From the NCBI GenBank assembly GCA_947459295.1, contig CANHCY010000006.1:1-64000 (forward strand): a stretch of DNA of 64,000 nt, in the 5' to 3' direction. Source of the stretch: Chitinophagaceae bacterium (GTDB lineage: Bacteria; Bacteroidota; Bacteroidia; Chitinophagales; Chitinophagaceae). A program made the translations under genes and the position numbers. Below the pieces are notes generated by a model, which was not told the DNA's origin, ran no database searches, and saw only the letters and a program-made list of their open reading frames with translations. This document shows, piece by piece, positions 25,069 to 33,678 of the stretch (position 1 is the first letter of the stretch; the number at the start of each line of letters is the position of its first letter).

Positions 25069-25944
25069 ATGTTAGTACTCGACGGAAAAATTGCGGCGGC
25101 AGCTGTAAAAGCATCATTACAAGCGCAAACAGCAGCACTTGCTGCGAGTGGTAAAAGAGCGCCTCATTTAGCGGCGATATTAGTGGGTAATAATGGTGCC
25201 AGCGAAACCTATGTAGCCAGCAAGGTTAAAAATTGTGAAGAAACAGGCTTTATTTCATCACTTATTCGCCTCGACGAAAAAGTGTCTGAAGAAATCCTAT
25301 TAGAAACGATACAAAAGTTAAACAACGACAATACGGTAGATGGAATATTAGTGCAACTTCCTTTACCCAAACATATCAGTGATCAAAAAGTAATTGAAGC
25401 CATCGATCCTAAAAAAGACGTGGATGGTTTTCATCCAGTAAACGTTGGGAAATTAGTACAAGGGCTCGAAACCTTTATTCCAGCTACCCCTTATGGTATC
25501 ATGTTATTACTAGAACATTTTAATATTGATACCAAAGGCAAACACGCTGTAGTGGTTGGCCGTAGTAATATTGTGGGGCGTCCTATGAGTATTTTATTAA
25601 GTAGCAACGTCAACAAAGGCAATTGCACGGTTACCATTTGTCATTCACATACACCAAACATCGAATCGTTTTGCAAAGACGCCGACATTCTTGTTGCCGC
25701 ACTTGGTAAGCCCGGTTTTATTACCGCTAACATGGTAAAGCCAGGGGCAGTTATTATTGACGTAGGTATTACAAGAGTAGCGGATGCCACCACAAAAAGT
25801 GGATTTAGAATTAAAGGGGACGTAGCCTATAACGAAGTAGCAGCTGTAGCCAGCGCTATTACGCCGGTTCCAGGTGGCGTAGGACTTATGACCATTGCAG
25901 GACTTCTAAAAAATACCATGCAAGCTTATTTACAGCACGCTTAA
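25069..25944 (+). CDS. folD: Bifunctional methylenetetrahydrofolate dehydrogenase/cyclohydrolase
   Basis: A 291-residue enzyme interconverting 5,10-methylene- and 10-formyl-tetrahydrofolate with NADP. The family's YVASKVKNCEETG (catalytic Lys), DGILVQLPLPKH, PKKDVDGFHPVN and VVVGRSNIVGRPM (dinucleotide loop) and the C-terminal ITPVPGGVGLMTIA are all present. The start at MLVLDGK gives the standard length and agrees with the -7 box at 25057-25064. It is followed by queE after 7 bp; both pathways touch folate or GTP-derived chemistry. Confidence 0.96.
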   Translation: MLVLDGKIAAAAVKASLQAQTAALAASGKRAPHLAAILVGNNGASETYVASKVKNCEETGFISSLIRLDEKVSEEILLETIQKLNNDNTVDGILVQLPLPKHISDQKVIEAIDPKKDVDGFHPVNVGKLVQGLETFIPATPYGIMLLLEHFNIDTKGKHAVVVGRSNIVGRPMSILLSSNVNKGNCTVTICHSHTPNIESFCKDADILVAALGKPGFITANMVKPGAVIIDVGITRVADATTKSGFRIKGDVAYNEVAAVASAITPVPGGVGLMTIAGLLKNTMQAYLQHA

Positions 25945-25951
25945 TTAAACC

Positions 25952-26572
25952 ATGAATACCAAAGCAACCGCAGCAGATCTGTTACCCGTGATGGAGTATT
26001 TTTATACCCTCCAAGGCGAAGGCTATCACCAAGGTAGAGCTGCTTATTTTATTAGACTAGGTGGTTGTGATGTAGGTTGTGTGTGGTGTGATGTAAAAGA
26101 CAGTTGGGACGCAAGTAAACATCCTTTACAATCCGTAGAATTTTTAGTGTCAGAAGTTAAAAAAACACCCGCCAAATTAGTCGTAATAACAGGTGGTGAA
26201 CCACTGCTGCATCAATTAGATGCATTAACTGCAGCGCTTCAATTGGCGGGACTTGAAACCAATATTGAAACCTCTGGATCCTCTCCACTTTCTGGAAGCT
26301 GGAATTGGATTTGCTTATCGCCTAAAAAATTTAAAGCACCCTTACCTGAAGTGGTACAAGTAGCACATGAATTAAAAGTGGTAATCTTTAACAAACACGA
26401 TTTTGAATGGGCCGAAAGCTTTTTGGCAGAAGTGCCTGCTGCTTGCAAATTATACCTCCAACCAGAGTGGGAAAAAGCCTCAACAATGCTTCCACTCATA
26501 ACGGAATATATTAAAGAAAACCCAAAATGGGAGCTGAGTGCCCAACTGCATAAGTATATTAATGTACCTTAA
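25952..26572 (+). CDS. queE: 7-carboxy-7-deazaguanine synthase (radical SAM)
   Basis: A 206-residue radical SAM enzyme of queuosine/7-deazapurine synthesis that contracts 6-carboxytetrahydropterin to CDG. FYTLQGEGYHQGRAAYFIRLGGC leads into the cluster motif C-x3-C-x2-C (GCDVGCVWCDVK), and VVITGGEPLLH is the SAM-binding GGE motif. The length is that of the small Bacteroidota QueE. The other que genes are not in the window. It is 7 bp after folD and 4 bp before the next gene, probably one operon. Confidence 0.93.
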   Translation: MNTKATAADLLPVMEYFYTLQGEGYHQGRAAYFIRLGGCDVGCVWCDVKDSWDASKHPLQSVEFLVSEVKKTPAKLVVITGGEPLLHQLDALTAALQLAGLETNIETSGSSPLSGSWNWICLSPKKFKAPLPEVVQVAHELKVVIFNKHDFEWAESFLAEVPAACKLYLQPEWEKASTMLPLITEYIKENPKWELSAQLHKYINVP

Positions 26573-26576
26573 TTGC

Positions 26577-28520
26577 ATGAAGCAAAAAAGTATTGTAGTA
26601 GGTAGCATTTGGGGCCTCGTTTTTTGTTGCGCCTTTGTTTTTATTAGCCCTTTCTCGCATGCACAAACGCCACGTCAATCCAGTAGTCCAAAAGCTTTAA
26701 AAAAATACAACGAAGCCATACTTGCACTCGAAGATAACCGCAGTGCAGAGGGCATTGCACTACTTGCAAACGCGTTACAAATAGATTCCAATTTTACCGA
26801 TGCTTATTTATCACTTGCGGGTGCATATGGTAATATGAAGCAGTATAAAAAAGCGGTTATCGTTTATGAACGCGCGCGTTTAAAAGACAGTATTTATTTT
26901 ACACCGTACCTACTACCCTATTCTATAAACCTTGCAGGGCTTGGACAATTTGACAAAGCTCTAACAGCCATCAATCAATTTTTAACGCTTTCTGATTTAA
27001 GTGGTAGAAGTTTAAAAGCAGCACAGTATCGACAAAAAACATATGCGTTTGCTTTAAGTACTGCGCAAAAAAATAAAAATACGGGATATGTTTTTGCACC
27101 AAAAAATTTAGGTGATAGTATCAACTCAAGCTCTTCCGAGTATTATCCATCTGTAACGGTTACCGACGACGCCCTTGTTTTTACAAGACGTACGGGTACT
27201 GCTAGGGAAGATTTTATGTTAAGTACCATTACTAACAAAGACAGTTTTTACAAAGCAGCGCCACTCGATGGCGACATTAATTTAGAACCTCGCAAAGGGG
27301 CAATTACGGTATCACAGGATGGTGAATGGATGTTTTTTGCTGCAGATATTGCGGGCGCAGGACTTGGTGGTTTTGATATTTACAAATCGGTGTATACACC
27401 AACAGGCTGGAGCATAGAGGAAAATTTAGGAGACTCGATCAATACCGATTTTTGGGAAAGTTCACCCGCTATTAGCCCCGATAAACGCGCACTTTATTTT
27501 AGTAGTACGAGACCCGGCGGATATGGTGGTGCAGATTTATACGTGAGTTATTTAAAACCAAATGGACGCTGGACCGACGCGGTAAATATGGGTCCTACAA
27601 TAAATACCGCAGGTGACGAGATGGCTCCATTTATTCACGCCGATAATCAAACACTTTATTTTACATCGGACGGCTTACCTGGATATGGTGGGTCTGATTT
27701 ATTTGTTTTAAAAAAATTAACGGGTGGCAAATGGGGCATTCCAGAAAATATGGGCTACCCCATTAATACCATCGAAAACGAAGGTAGTTTAGCCGTTGCC
27801 GCAGACGGCTACACCGCTTACTACGCAAGCGATAGAGAAGACAGCAGGGGCGGCCTCGATATTTATTCTTTTACACTACCCGCAGATGCAAGACCTTTTA
27901 AAACCATTTATGTAAAAGGCGTTGTATCAGATGTGAAGACTCAAAAAGGACTGCCTGCTAATGTAGAATTAACAGACAACGCAAGTGGCACACTCATTAA
28001 TAAAGTGCAAACCGACGAGCTCGGGAATTATTTTATTACACTACCGGAAGGAAAAGATTATACATTTACCGTTAACAGAAAAGGATATTTATTTTATTCA
28101 AGTGCGTATGCATTATCGGGTGCAGTACCTGATAGTACTTATGTTAAAAACATTGCCTTAGAACCTATTAAGCTTGCGTCTAGTTTTGTGTTCACACAAG
28201 TGTTATTTGAGAACAATAGTTATGCGCTATTACCAGCTTCCTTACCAGAATTAAATAAGCTGGTACAAATATTAGAAGAGAACCCTAGCATGCAAATACA
28301 AATTAGTGGTTACACAGATAATATTGGCAAGGCTTCCGATAATTTAATTCTTTCTACCAATAGAGCTAAATCCATTGTCAACTACTTATCGGGTAAAGGC
28401 ATTGCTGCGGATAGACTTAGCTACAAAGGGTTTGGAAGTGATAACCCCATTGCCACCAACGAAACAGCAGCGGGTCGCGCACAAAATAGACGTACTAGTT
28501 TTACCATTACGCGTTTGTAA
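26577..28520 (+). CDS. TPR / propeller / OmpA-domain envelope protein, PorE-like
   Basis: A 647-residue exported protein. Signal peptide (KSIVVGSIWGLVFCCAFVFISPFSHAQ), TPR repeats (about 35-140), PD40/WD40-like beta-propeller (about 185-425, with repeated SPDKRALYFSSTRPGGYGGADLY-type blades), a carboxypeptidase-regulatory-like domain (about 435-510) and a C-terminal OmpA peptidoglycan-binding domain (about 530-645, ISGYTDNIG...NRRTSF). This order is that of PorE, the periplasmic anchor of the type IX secretion system; Bacteroidota usually have several paralogues, so it may not be the T9SS copy. The ATG at 26577 is chosen because the signal peptide begins there. Confidence 0.82.
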   Translation: MKQKSIVVGSIWGLVFCCAFVFISPFSHAQTPRQSSSPKALKKYNEAILALEDNRSAEGIALLANALQIDSNFTDAYLSLAGAYGNMKQYKKAVIVYERARLKDSIYFTPYLLPYSINLAGLGQFDKALTAINQFLTLSDLSGRSLKAAQYRQKTYAFALSTAQKNKNTGYVFAPKNLGDSINSSSSEYYPSVTVTDDALVFTRRTGTAREDFMLSTITNKDSFYKAAPLDGDINLEPRKGAITVSQDGEWMFFAADIAGAGLGGFDIYKSVYTPTGWSIEENLGDSINTDFWESSPAISPDKRALYFSSTRPGGYGGADLYVSYLKPNGRWTDAVNMGPTINTAGDEMAPFIHADNQTLYFTSDGLPGYGGSDLFVLKKLTGGKWGIPENMGYPINTIENEGSLAVAADGYTAYYASDREDSRGGLDIYSFTLPADARPFKTIYVKGVVSDVKTQKGLPANVELTDNASGTLINKVQTDELGNYFITLPEGKDYTFTVNRKGYLFYSSAYALSGAVPDSTYVKNIALEPIKLASSFVFTQVLFENNSYALLPASLPELNKLVQILEENPSMQIQISGYTDNIGKASDNLILSTNRAKSIVNYLSGKGIAADRLSYKGFGSDNPIATNETAAGRAQNRRTSFTITRL

Positions 28521-28597
28521 TACATAATTTGATTGCGCATATTTTCTAGTACTACTACCTGTTGTTGTTTGACTCATTTGCGTGAGCTTGCACTATC

Positions 28598-29713
28598 ATG
28601 GACACACATATTTCAGACACCGAACTTCGTTACCAAATTGCGCTTACACAAATAGATTCTATTGGACCAAGCCTTGCTAAACATTTACTAGATCGTTTTG
28701 GGTCTGCTAGCGCTGTATTTAACGCTTCAAAAAAAGACTTACTCGACATCGAATATTTTGGAAATTATAGAGCAGAAAAAATTATACGCTTTAATAATTT
28801 TACAGCCGCCGACACAGAGGTTTTATTTGTACATCAAAAACAAATCACGCCTTTATTTATTAATGATGCGGCCTACCCAAAAAAATTAGCCGCCTGCTCC
28901 GATGCCCCTACCATACTGTATTACAAAGGATCGGCACCCATCAATCAGTCGCGCGTTATAAGCATTGTAGGTACTAGACTTCCCACTCATTACGGCAAGT
29001 GGCTTACTAGTTTAATTGTTGAGCAGCTCGCGCCTTACAATCCACTTATTATTAGTGGGCTTGCCTATGGTATCGATGTTACAGCGCACCAATGCGCACT
29101 CGATTGTAATTTACAAACAGTGGGTGTACTTGCGCATTCACTCGCCACCATTTATCCAGCGGCTCACCAGCATATTGCAAAAGATATGATTGCAAGTGGT
29201 GGCCTTTTAACCGAACTATCCTCCACAGCACGTATCGAAAAATTTAATTTTCCAAAACGCAACCGCATTGTTGCCGGTTTATCGGACGCTACCATTGTTA
29301 TCGAAACAGAAACCAAAGGTGGCAGTATGATTACTGCAAATCTTGCATTCGATTACGACAGACAAGTGTTTGCTTGCCCCGGAAAAATTACCGACAAAAA
29401 AAGTAGTGGCTGTTTAAGACTCATTCAAACGCATAAAGCAGCCATGCTTGATTCTGTAGCTACATTTATTGAAGCACTGGGTTGGGCGCCCATCACCACA
29501 AAACAAAATGCCCCTAAAGTTCAGCATAACTTAACAGATGCAGAAAAAATAATTCTCTCCCTATTAGATCATCAAATACCCGTCTCAATCGATGAAATTT
29601 ACCTGAAAAGCATGCTTTCAAACGCGGTATTAGCGGCAAGCCTGCTTAATTTGGAGCTAAATGGCCTCATTGGTGCACTTCCGGGCAAAACCTACCTACG
29701 ACTGCTGGGCTAA
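28598..29713 (+). CDS. dprA: DNA-processing protein DprA
   Basis: A 371-residue RecA loader for natural transformation. An N-terminal helix-hairpin-helix/SAM-like region (about 10-70: LTQIDSIGPSLAKHLLDRFGSASAVF) precedes the Rossmann-like DprA core with ISIVGTRLPTHYGKW, ISGLAYGIDVTAHQCALD and FPKRNRIVAGLSDATIVIE. A C-terminal winged-helix-like region (about 305-370) follows. Length is standard. It stands alone, 77 bp after the OmpA-type gene. It indicates capacity for DNA uptake but does not prove competence. Confidence 0.96.
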   Translation: MDTHISDTELRYQIALTQIDSIGPSLAKHLLDRFGSASAVFNASKKDLLDIEYFGNYRAEKIIRFNNFTAADTEVLFVHQKQITPLFINDAAYPKKLAACSDAPTILYYKGSAPINQSRVISIVGTRLPTHYGKWLTSLIVEQLAPYNPLIISGLAYGIDVTAHQCALDCNLQTVGVLAHSLATIYPAAHQHIAKDMIASGGLLTELSSTARIEKFNFPKRNRIVAGLSDATIVIETETKGGSMITANLAFDYDRQVFACPGKITDKKSSGCLRLIQTHKAAMLDSVATFIEALGWAPITTKQNAPKVQHNLTDAEKIILSLLDHQIPVSIDEIYLKSMLSNAVLAASLLNLELNGLIGALPGKTYLRLLG

Positions 29714-29746
29714 ATCATTTTTTTGGCTGAAATATAGGTATCCTAT

Positions 29747-29754
29747 TATCTTTG
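29747..29754 (+). promoter_or_regulatory. -7 box for guaB
   Basis: TATCTTTG ends three bases before the ATG at 29758, implying a leaderless or nearly leaderless transcript. Confidence 0.55.
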
Positions 29755-29757
29755 CAC

Positions 29758-31257
29758 ATGGCAACAAGAAATACAAAGACCGCCAATAAGGCAACATCCG
29801 CTAGATTATTTGGAGAAGGGCTAACGTTCGACGACGTTTTACTCATGCCAGCCTACTCCGAAATTTTACCAAGAGACACTGATATTCGCTCTCAACTTAC
29901 AAAGTCTATAACGCTGAATGTACCGATGTTATCCGCTGCAATGGATACGGTTACAGAAGCCAACCTCGCTATTGCACTTGCGCGCGAAGGGGGCATTGGC
30001 ATTTTGCACAAAAACATGAGCATCGAAAAGCAAGCCGAGCAGGTAAGACGTGTAAAAAGAAGTGAAAGCGGTATGATTGTTGACCCCATCACGCTTTTAG
30101 TAGACGCCACCATCGGTGACGCACTTAAATTAATGCGCGATAATAAAATTGGCGGTATTCCAATTGTAGACGCCGGACAAAAATTAGTAGGTATTTTAAC
30201 CAATAGAGACCTTCGTTTTGAGACAGATAAAAAACGTAAAGTAAAAGAAGTAATGACTAAAGAAAATTTAGTGATTGCACCAGAAGGTACCGACTTAAAA
30301 AAAGCAGAAATTATTTTACGCAAACATAAGATCGAAAAATTACCAGTAGTAAACAAACAAGGTAAACTAATTGGTCTTATCACCTACCGCGATATTTTAC
30401 AACTACGTAATTTTCCTAACGCCGTAAAAGATGGCATTGGACGTTTACTTGTAGGTGCTGCACTTGGTATTACTTCCGATTTAATGGATAGAGCCGCAGC
30501 ACTTCAATACGTTGGCGTAGACGTGGTAACACTCGATAGCGCGCACGGACATAGCAAAGGTGTTATCGAAGCACTTAAAGCACTTCGTAAAAATTTTAAA
30601 GGACTACAAATTATAGCTGGTAATGTGGGTACGGCAGATGGCGCCCTTGCGCTTGCCGCAGCCGGCGCCGACTGCGTTAAAGTAGGTATTGGACCCGGTT
30701 CTATTTGCACCACGCGTATTGTAGCAGGTGCAGGTGTGCCACAGCTTACAGCCATCATGGAAGCAAGCATGGCATTAAAATCAAAAGGTATTCCGGTTAT
30801 TGCAGATGGTGGTATTAGATACACCGGTGATATGGTAAAAGCACTTGCTGCTGGCGCCAATGTAGTAATGATGGGATCCGTTTTTGCAGGTACCGAAGAA
30901 AGCCCTGGAGATACTATTATTTATGAAGGTCGTAAGTTTAAAGAATACCGTGGCATGGGAAGCCTTGGCGCGATGAGTCAGGGAAGTGGTGACCGTTATT
31001 TCCAAGACGTAGAAGCGGATATTAAAAAATATGTACCAGAAGGTATTGAAGGACGCGTTGCTTATAAGGGAAGTATTGCAGAAATTATTTACCAGTACGT
31101 TGGCGGATTAAGATCAGGCATGGGCTACTGCGGTGCTAAAAATATTAAAGCATTACAACAAGCCACTTTTGTAAAAATCACCAACGCGGGTATGAAAGAA
31201 AGTCATGCACACGATATTGATATTACAAAAGAAGCACCTAATTACAGCCGTAAATAA
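29758..31257 (+). CDS. guaB: Inosine-5'-monophosphate dehydrogenase
   Basis: A 499-residue NAD-dependent enzyme making XMP in guanine nucleotide synthesis. Catalytic barrel split by two CBS domains (about 100-215). The active-site loop [18 protein letters not shown] holds the catalytic Cys, [17 protein letters not shown] binds phosphate, and [17 protein letters not shown] contains the flap Arg-Tyr region. The start at ATG 29758 follows a -7 box. It is 9 bp upstream of lnt. Confidence 0.97.
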   Translation: MATRNTKTANKATSARLFGEGLTFDDVLLMPAYSEILPRDTDIRSQLTKSITLNVPMLSAAMDTVTEANLAIALAREGGIGILHKNMSIEKQAEQVRRVKRSESGMIVDPITLLVDATIGDALKLMRDNKIGGIPIVDAGQKLVGILTNRDLRFETDKKRKVKEVMTKENLVIAPEGTDLKKAEIILRKHKIEKLPVVNKQGKLIGLITYRDILQLRNFPNAVKDGIGRLLVGAALGITSDLMDRAAALQYVGVDVVTLDSAHGHSKGVIEALKALRKNFKGLQIIAGNVGTADGALALAAAGADCVKVGIGPGSICTTRIVAGAGVPQLTAIMEASMALKSKGIPVIADGGIRYTGDMVKALAAGANVVMMGSVFAGTEESPGDTIIYEGRKFKEYRGMGSLGAMSQGSGDRYFQDVEADIKKYVPEGIEGRVAYKGSIAEIIYQYVGGLRSGMGYCGAKNIKALQQATFVKITNAGMKESHAHDIDITKEAPNYSRK

Positions 31258-31266
31258 TTATACGAC

Positions 31267-32853
31267 TTGAAAAAATCAACCCTATTAGGTTATAGCATTT
31301 TAACAGGCCTGTTACTCGTTGTAGCATGGCCTGTTTTTTGGTTGGCACTCCTATTGTTTATTGCATGGGTGCCGCTACTTATTATTGCAAACAACGTCAC
31401 AAAAAAACTAACCTTTTTTGGCTACACATTTTTGTCGGTACTTATTTGGAATATTGGCACTACCTATTGGATGTGGAATTCCACCGATGTGGGCAGCGTA
31501 GCTGCCATTATCGCCAACAGCCTACTCATGTGCGTGCCTTGGCTATTTTATTTTTCGGCGGCGCAGAAAAATAAAAACATCGGTTTTATTACGCTCATTG
31601 TTTCGTGGCTAACTTTCGAATACATCCATTTAAACTGGCAAATAAGCTGGCCATGGCTCACACTAGGTAATGGTTTTGCTATGCACACCAGCGTCATTCA
31701 GTGGTACGAATATACCGGCGTAGCCGGTGGAAGTTTTTGGATACTACTCCTGAATATTCTAGTATATAAATTAGTAGTCGCTAAAAAAGCAAAGCAGCCC
31801 ATCAAAAAAAATGTTGTGCAAATTGTTTCTTGTTTTATGGTACCTGTTGTTTGCTCAAATCTTATACTCAGCTATCAAAAAACACTAAATAGCTCAGAGG
31901 CAAGTAGCCCTAAAACTGCACAAAACGTACTCATTGTGCAACCCAATATAGACCCCTATCAAAAGTTTGAAATATCGAGTGCGGCATCACAAATTGCTGG
32001 GCTAATTAGCGCCACCGAATCTAATTTAGATAGTAATACCACACTGGTACTATGGCCTGAAACAGCGATGAGCGTTGCAGACTGGCAAGACAATATCACC
32101 AGCAACCCCTACTATCAACCCATATTTGAATTTAGTAAAAGACATCCCAAGCTTTTTATTTTATCGGGCATCGAAACCTATAAAAAATACGGCGGCACCA
32201 AAGAAACGCCCACAGCAAAAAAATCGAGTGACGGCAGTTTTTATTACGACGCATTTAATGCAGCTGTTTATATCAACAACGGAACACCACTTGCTTTTTA
32301 CAACAAAAGTAAATTAGTACCAGGTGTAGAAACCTTACCTACTTTTTTAAATTTTTTAGGACCCGTCTTGGAGCAGTTTGGGGGTTCCACGGGTGGATAC
32401 GGAAAATCGGAAGAAGCAGCAGTGTTTACAAATAATGGTTGCCAGTATATGAGTGCACCCATTATATGTTACGAAAGTATTTACGGCGCTTATGTAGGCA
32501 CGTACAAACAAAAAAGTGCTAACCTCCTTGCTATTATCACCAACGACGGATGGTGGGGCAACACCAGTGGCCACAAACAACATTTGCAGTATGCTGCACT
32601 CAGAGCTATCGAAACAAGAACCTGGGTGGCCAGAAGTGCCAATACGGGCATCTCCGCTGTTATTAACCCACTCGGTAATATAGTTGCACAAAAAGGATGG
32701 GACGAGATGGGTGTTATTAAATACCAAATTCCAATAAAATCGAACCTTACTTTTTACGCAAAATATGGCGACTGGCTCTATCAAATTTTTTCAATTTTTG
32801 CAGTCCTATTATTATTACAGGGTTTATATAAGCGCTTCAAAAAAAATTCTTAG
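31267..32853 (+). CDS. lnt: Apolipoprotein N-acyltransferase
   Basis: A 528-residue inner-membrane enzyme that N-acylates lipoproteins. About six to seven membrane segments fill residues 1-205; the periplasmic nitrilase domain follows (about 215-500) with catalytic Glu in WPETAM, Lys in YNKSKLVPG and Cys in ICYESIYG. One more membrane segment closes the C-terminus. Only a TTG start (31267) is available in frame before an upstream stop, giving KKSTLLGY at the N-terminus. The substrate lipoproteins include the SusD and terminal lipoprotein in this window. Confidence 0.93.
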   Translation: MKKSTLLGYSILTGLLLVVAWPVFWLALLLFIAWVPLLIIANNVTKKLTFFGYTFLSVLIWNIGTTYWMWNSTDVGSVAAIIANSLLMCVPWLFYFSAAQKNKNIGFITLIVSWLTFEYIHLNWQISWPWLTLGNGFAMHTSVIQWYEYTGVAGGSFWILLLNILVYKLVVAKKAKQPIKKNVVQIVSCFMVPVVCSNLILSYQKTLNSSEASSPKTAQNVLIVQPNIDPYQKFEISSAASQIAGLISATESNLDSNTTLVLWPETAMSVADWQDNITSNPYYQPIFEFSKRHPKLFILSGIETYKKYGGTKETPTAKKSSDGSFYYDAFNAAVYINNGTPLAFYNKSKLVPGVETLPTFLNFLGPVLEQFGGSTGGYGKSEEAAVFTNNGCQYMSAPIICYESIYGAYVGTYKQKSANLLAIITNDGWWGNTSGHKQHLQYAALRAIETRTWVARSANTGISAVINPLGNIVAQKGWDEMGVIKYQIPIKSNLTFYAKYGDWLYQIFSIFAVLLLLQGLYKRFKKNS

Positions 32854-32862
32854 TAACCGGCC

Positions 32863-33678
32863 ATGGCTAACCTTTCATTTGAATTTGACAACAGGCAAAT
32901 GTGTTACCAAAAAACGGGGACCGGGCCTGCCGTAATTTTACTGCATGGTTTTGGAGAAGACCACCGCATATTTTATAGCACGGTTACAGCACTCGAAAAA
33001 AACTACACCGTATACACGCCAGATTTACCCGGCACGGGCATGTCAGCAATAAATACAAATACATACCCTTCTAATTTTTCGATCGAATATTTGGCAGACA
33101 GTGTCGCTGCATTAATAAACCACGAAAAAATTGAAAATTCTACTGTGCTTGGACATAGTATGGGTGGATACGCCGCCATGGCGCTTGCATTTAAATATCC
33201 GCAGTACCTAAAAGCATTTGGACTACTTCATTCTACTGCATTACCAGATACACCCCTTAAAATTGAAAATAGATTACGGGGCATTTCTTTTATAGAAAAA
33301 TTTGGCGCAACTACTTTTTTAGAAACCACCGTGCCTAATTTATTTGGCACCCATACAAAAGAAACAAACCCAGGTATTGTTTTAGATTTTATACAAGCAC
33401 TGCCTCTATTTTCAAACGAAGCATTAATAGCCTACTACCATGCCATGATGGCCCGCCCAAATTTAACAGATGTTTTAGCAACCACAACTGTTCCGGTTCT
33501 ATTTGTATTAGGGGATCAGGACATCGCGGTGGCGCTAGAAGATACTTTACCTCAAACAAAAATGCCCAATTCCGCTTATCTTTATGTACTAGAAAATTGT
33601 GGACACATGGGCATGCTTGAGCACCCTGTTATTTTTAATAAAGCTGTCCTAGATTTTTTGGATAAAGTGAACGCATGA
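32863..33678 (+). CDS. Alpha/beta-hydrolase
   Basis: A 271-residue alpha/beta-hydrolase fold protein with the oxyanion-hole motif LHGFGEDHR near residue 28, the nucleophile elbow GHSMGG near residue 97, an acid Asp in VLGDQDIAV and the catalytic His in NCGHMGMLEHP. No signal peptide, so cytoplasmic. Its substrate cannot be read; it resembles esterase/lactonase-type members. It is 9 bp after lnt and its stop overlaps the next start (ATGA), so it is co-translated with the T9SS cargo gene, which may be mere packing. Confidence 0.9.
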   Translation: MANLSFEFDNRQMCYQKTGTGPAVILLHGFGEDHRIFYSTVTALEKNYTVYTPDLPGTGMSAINTNTYPSNFSIEYLADSVAALINHEKIENSTVLGHSMGGYAAMALAFKYPQYLKAFGLLHSTALPDTPLKIENRLRGISFIEKFGATTFLETTVPNLFGTHTKETNPGIVLDFIQALPLFSNEALIAYYHAMMARPNLTDVLATTTVPVLFVLGDQDIAVALEDTLPQTKMPNSAYLYVLENCGHMGMLEHPVIFNKAVLDFLDKVNA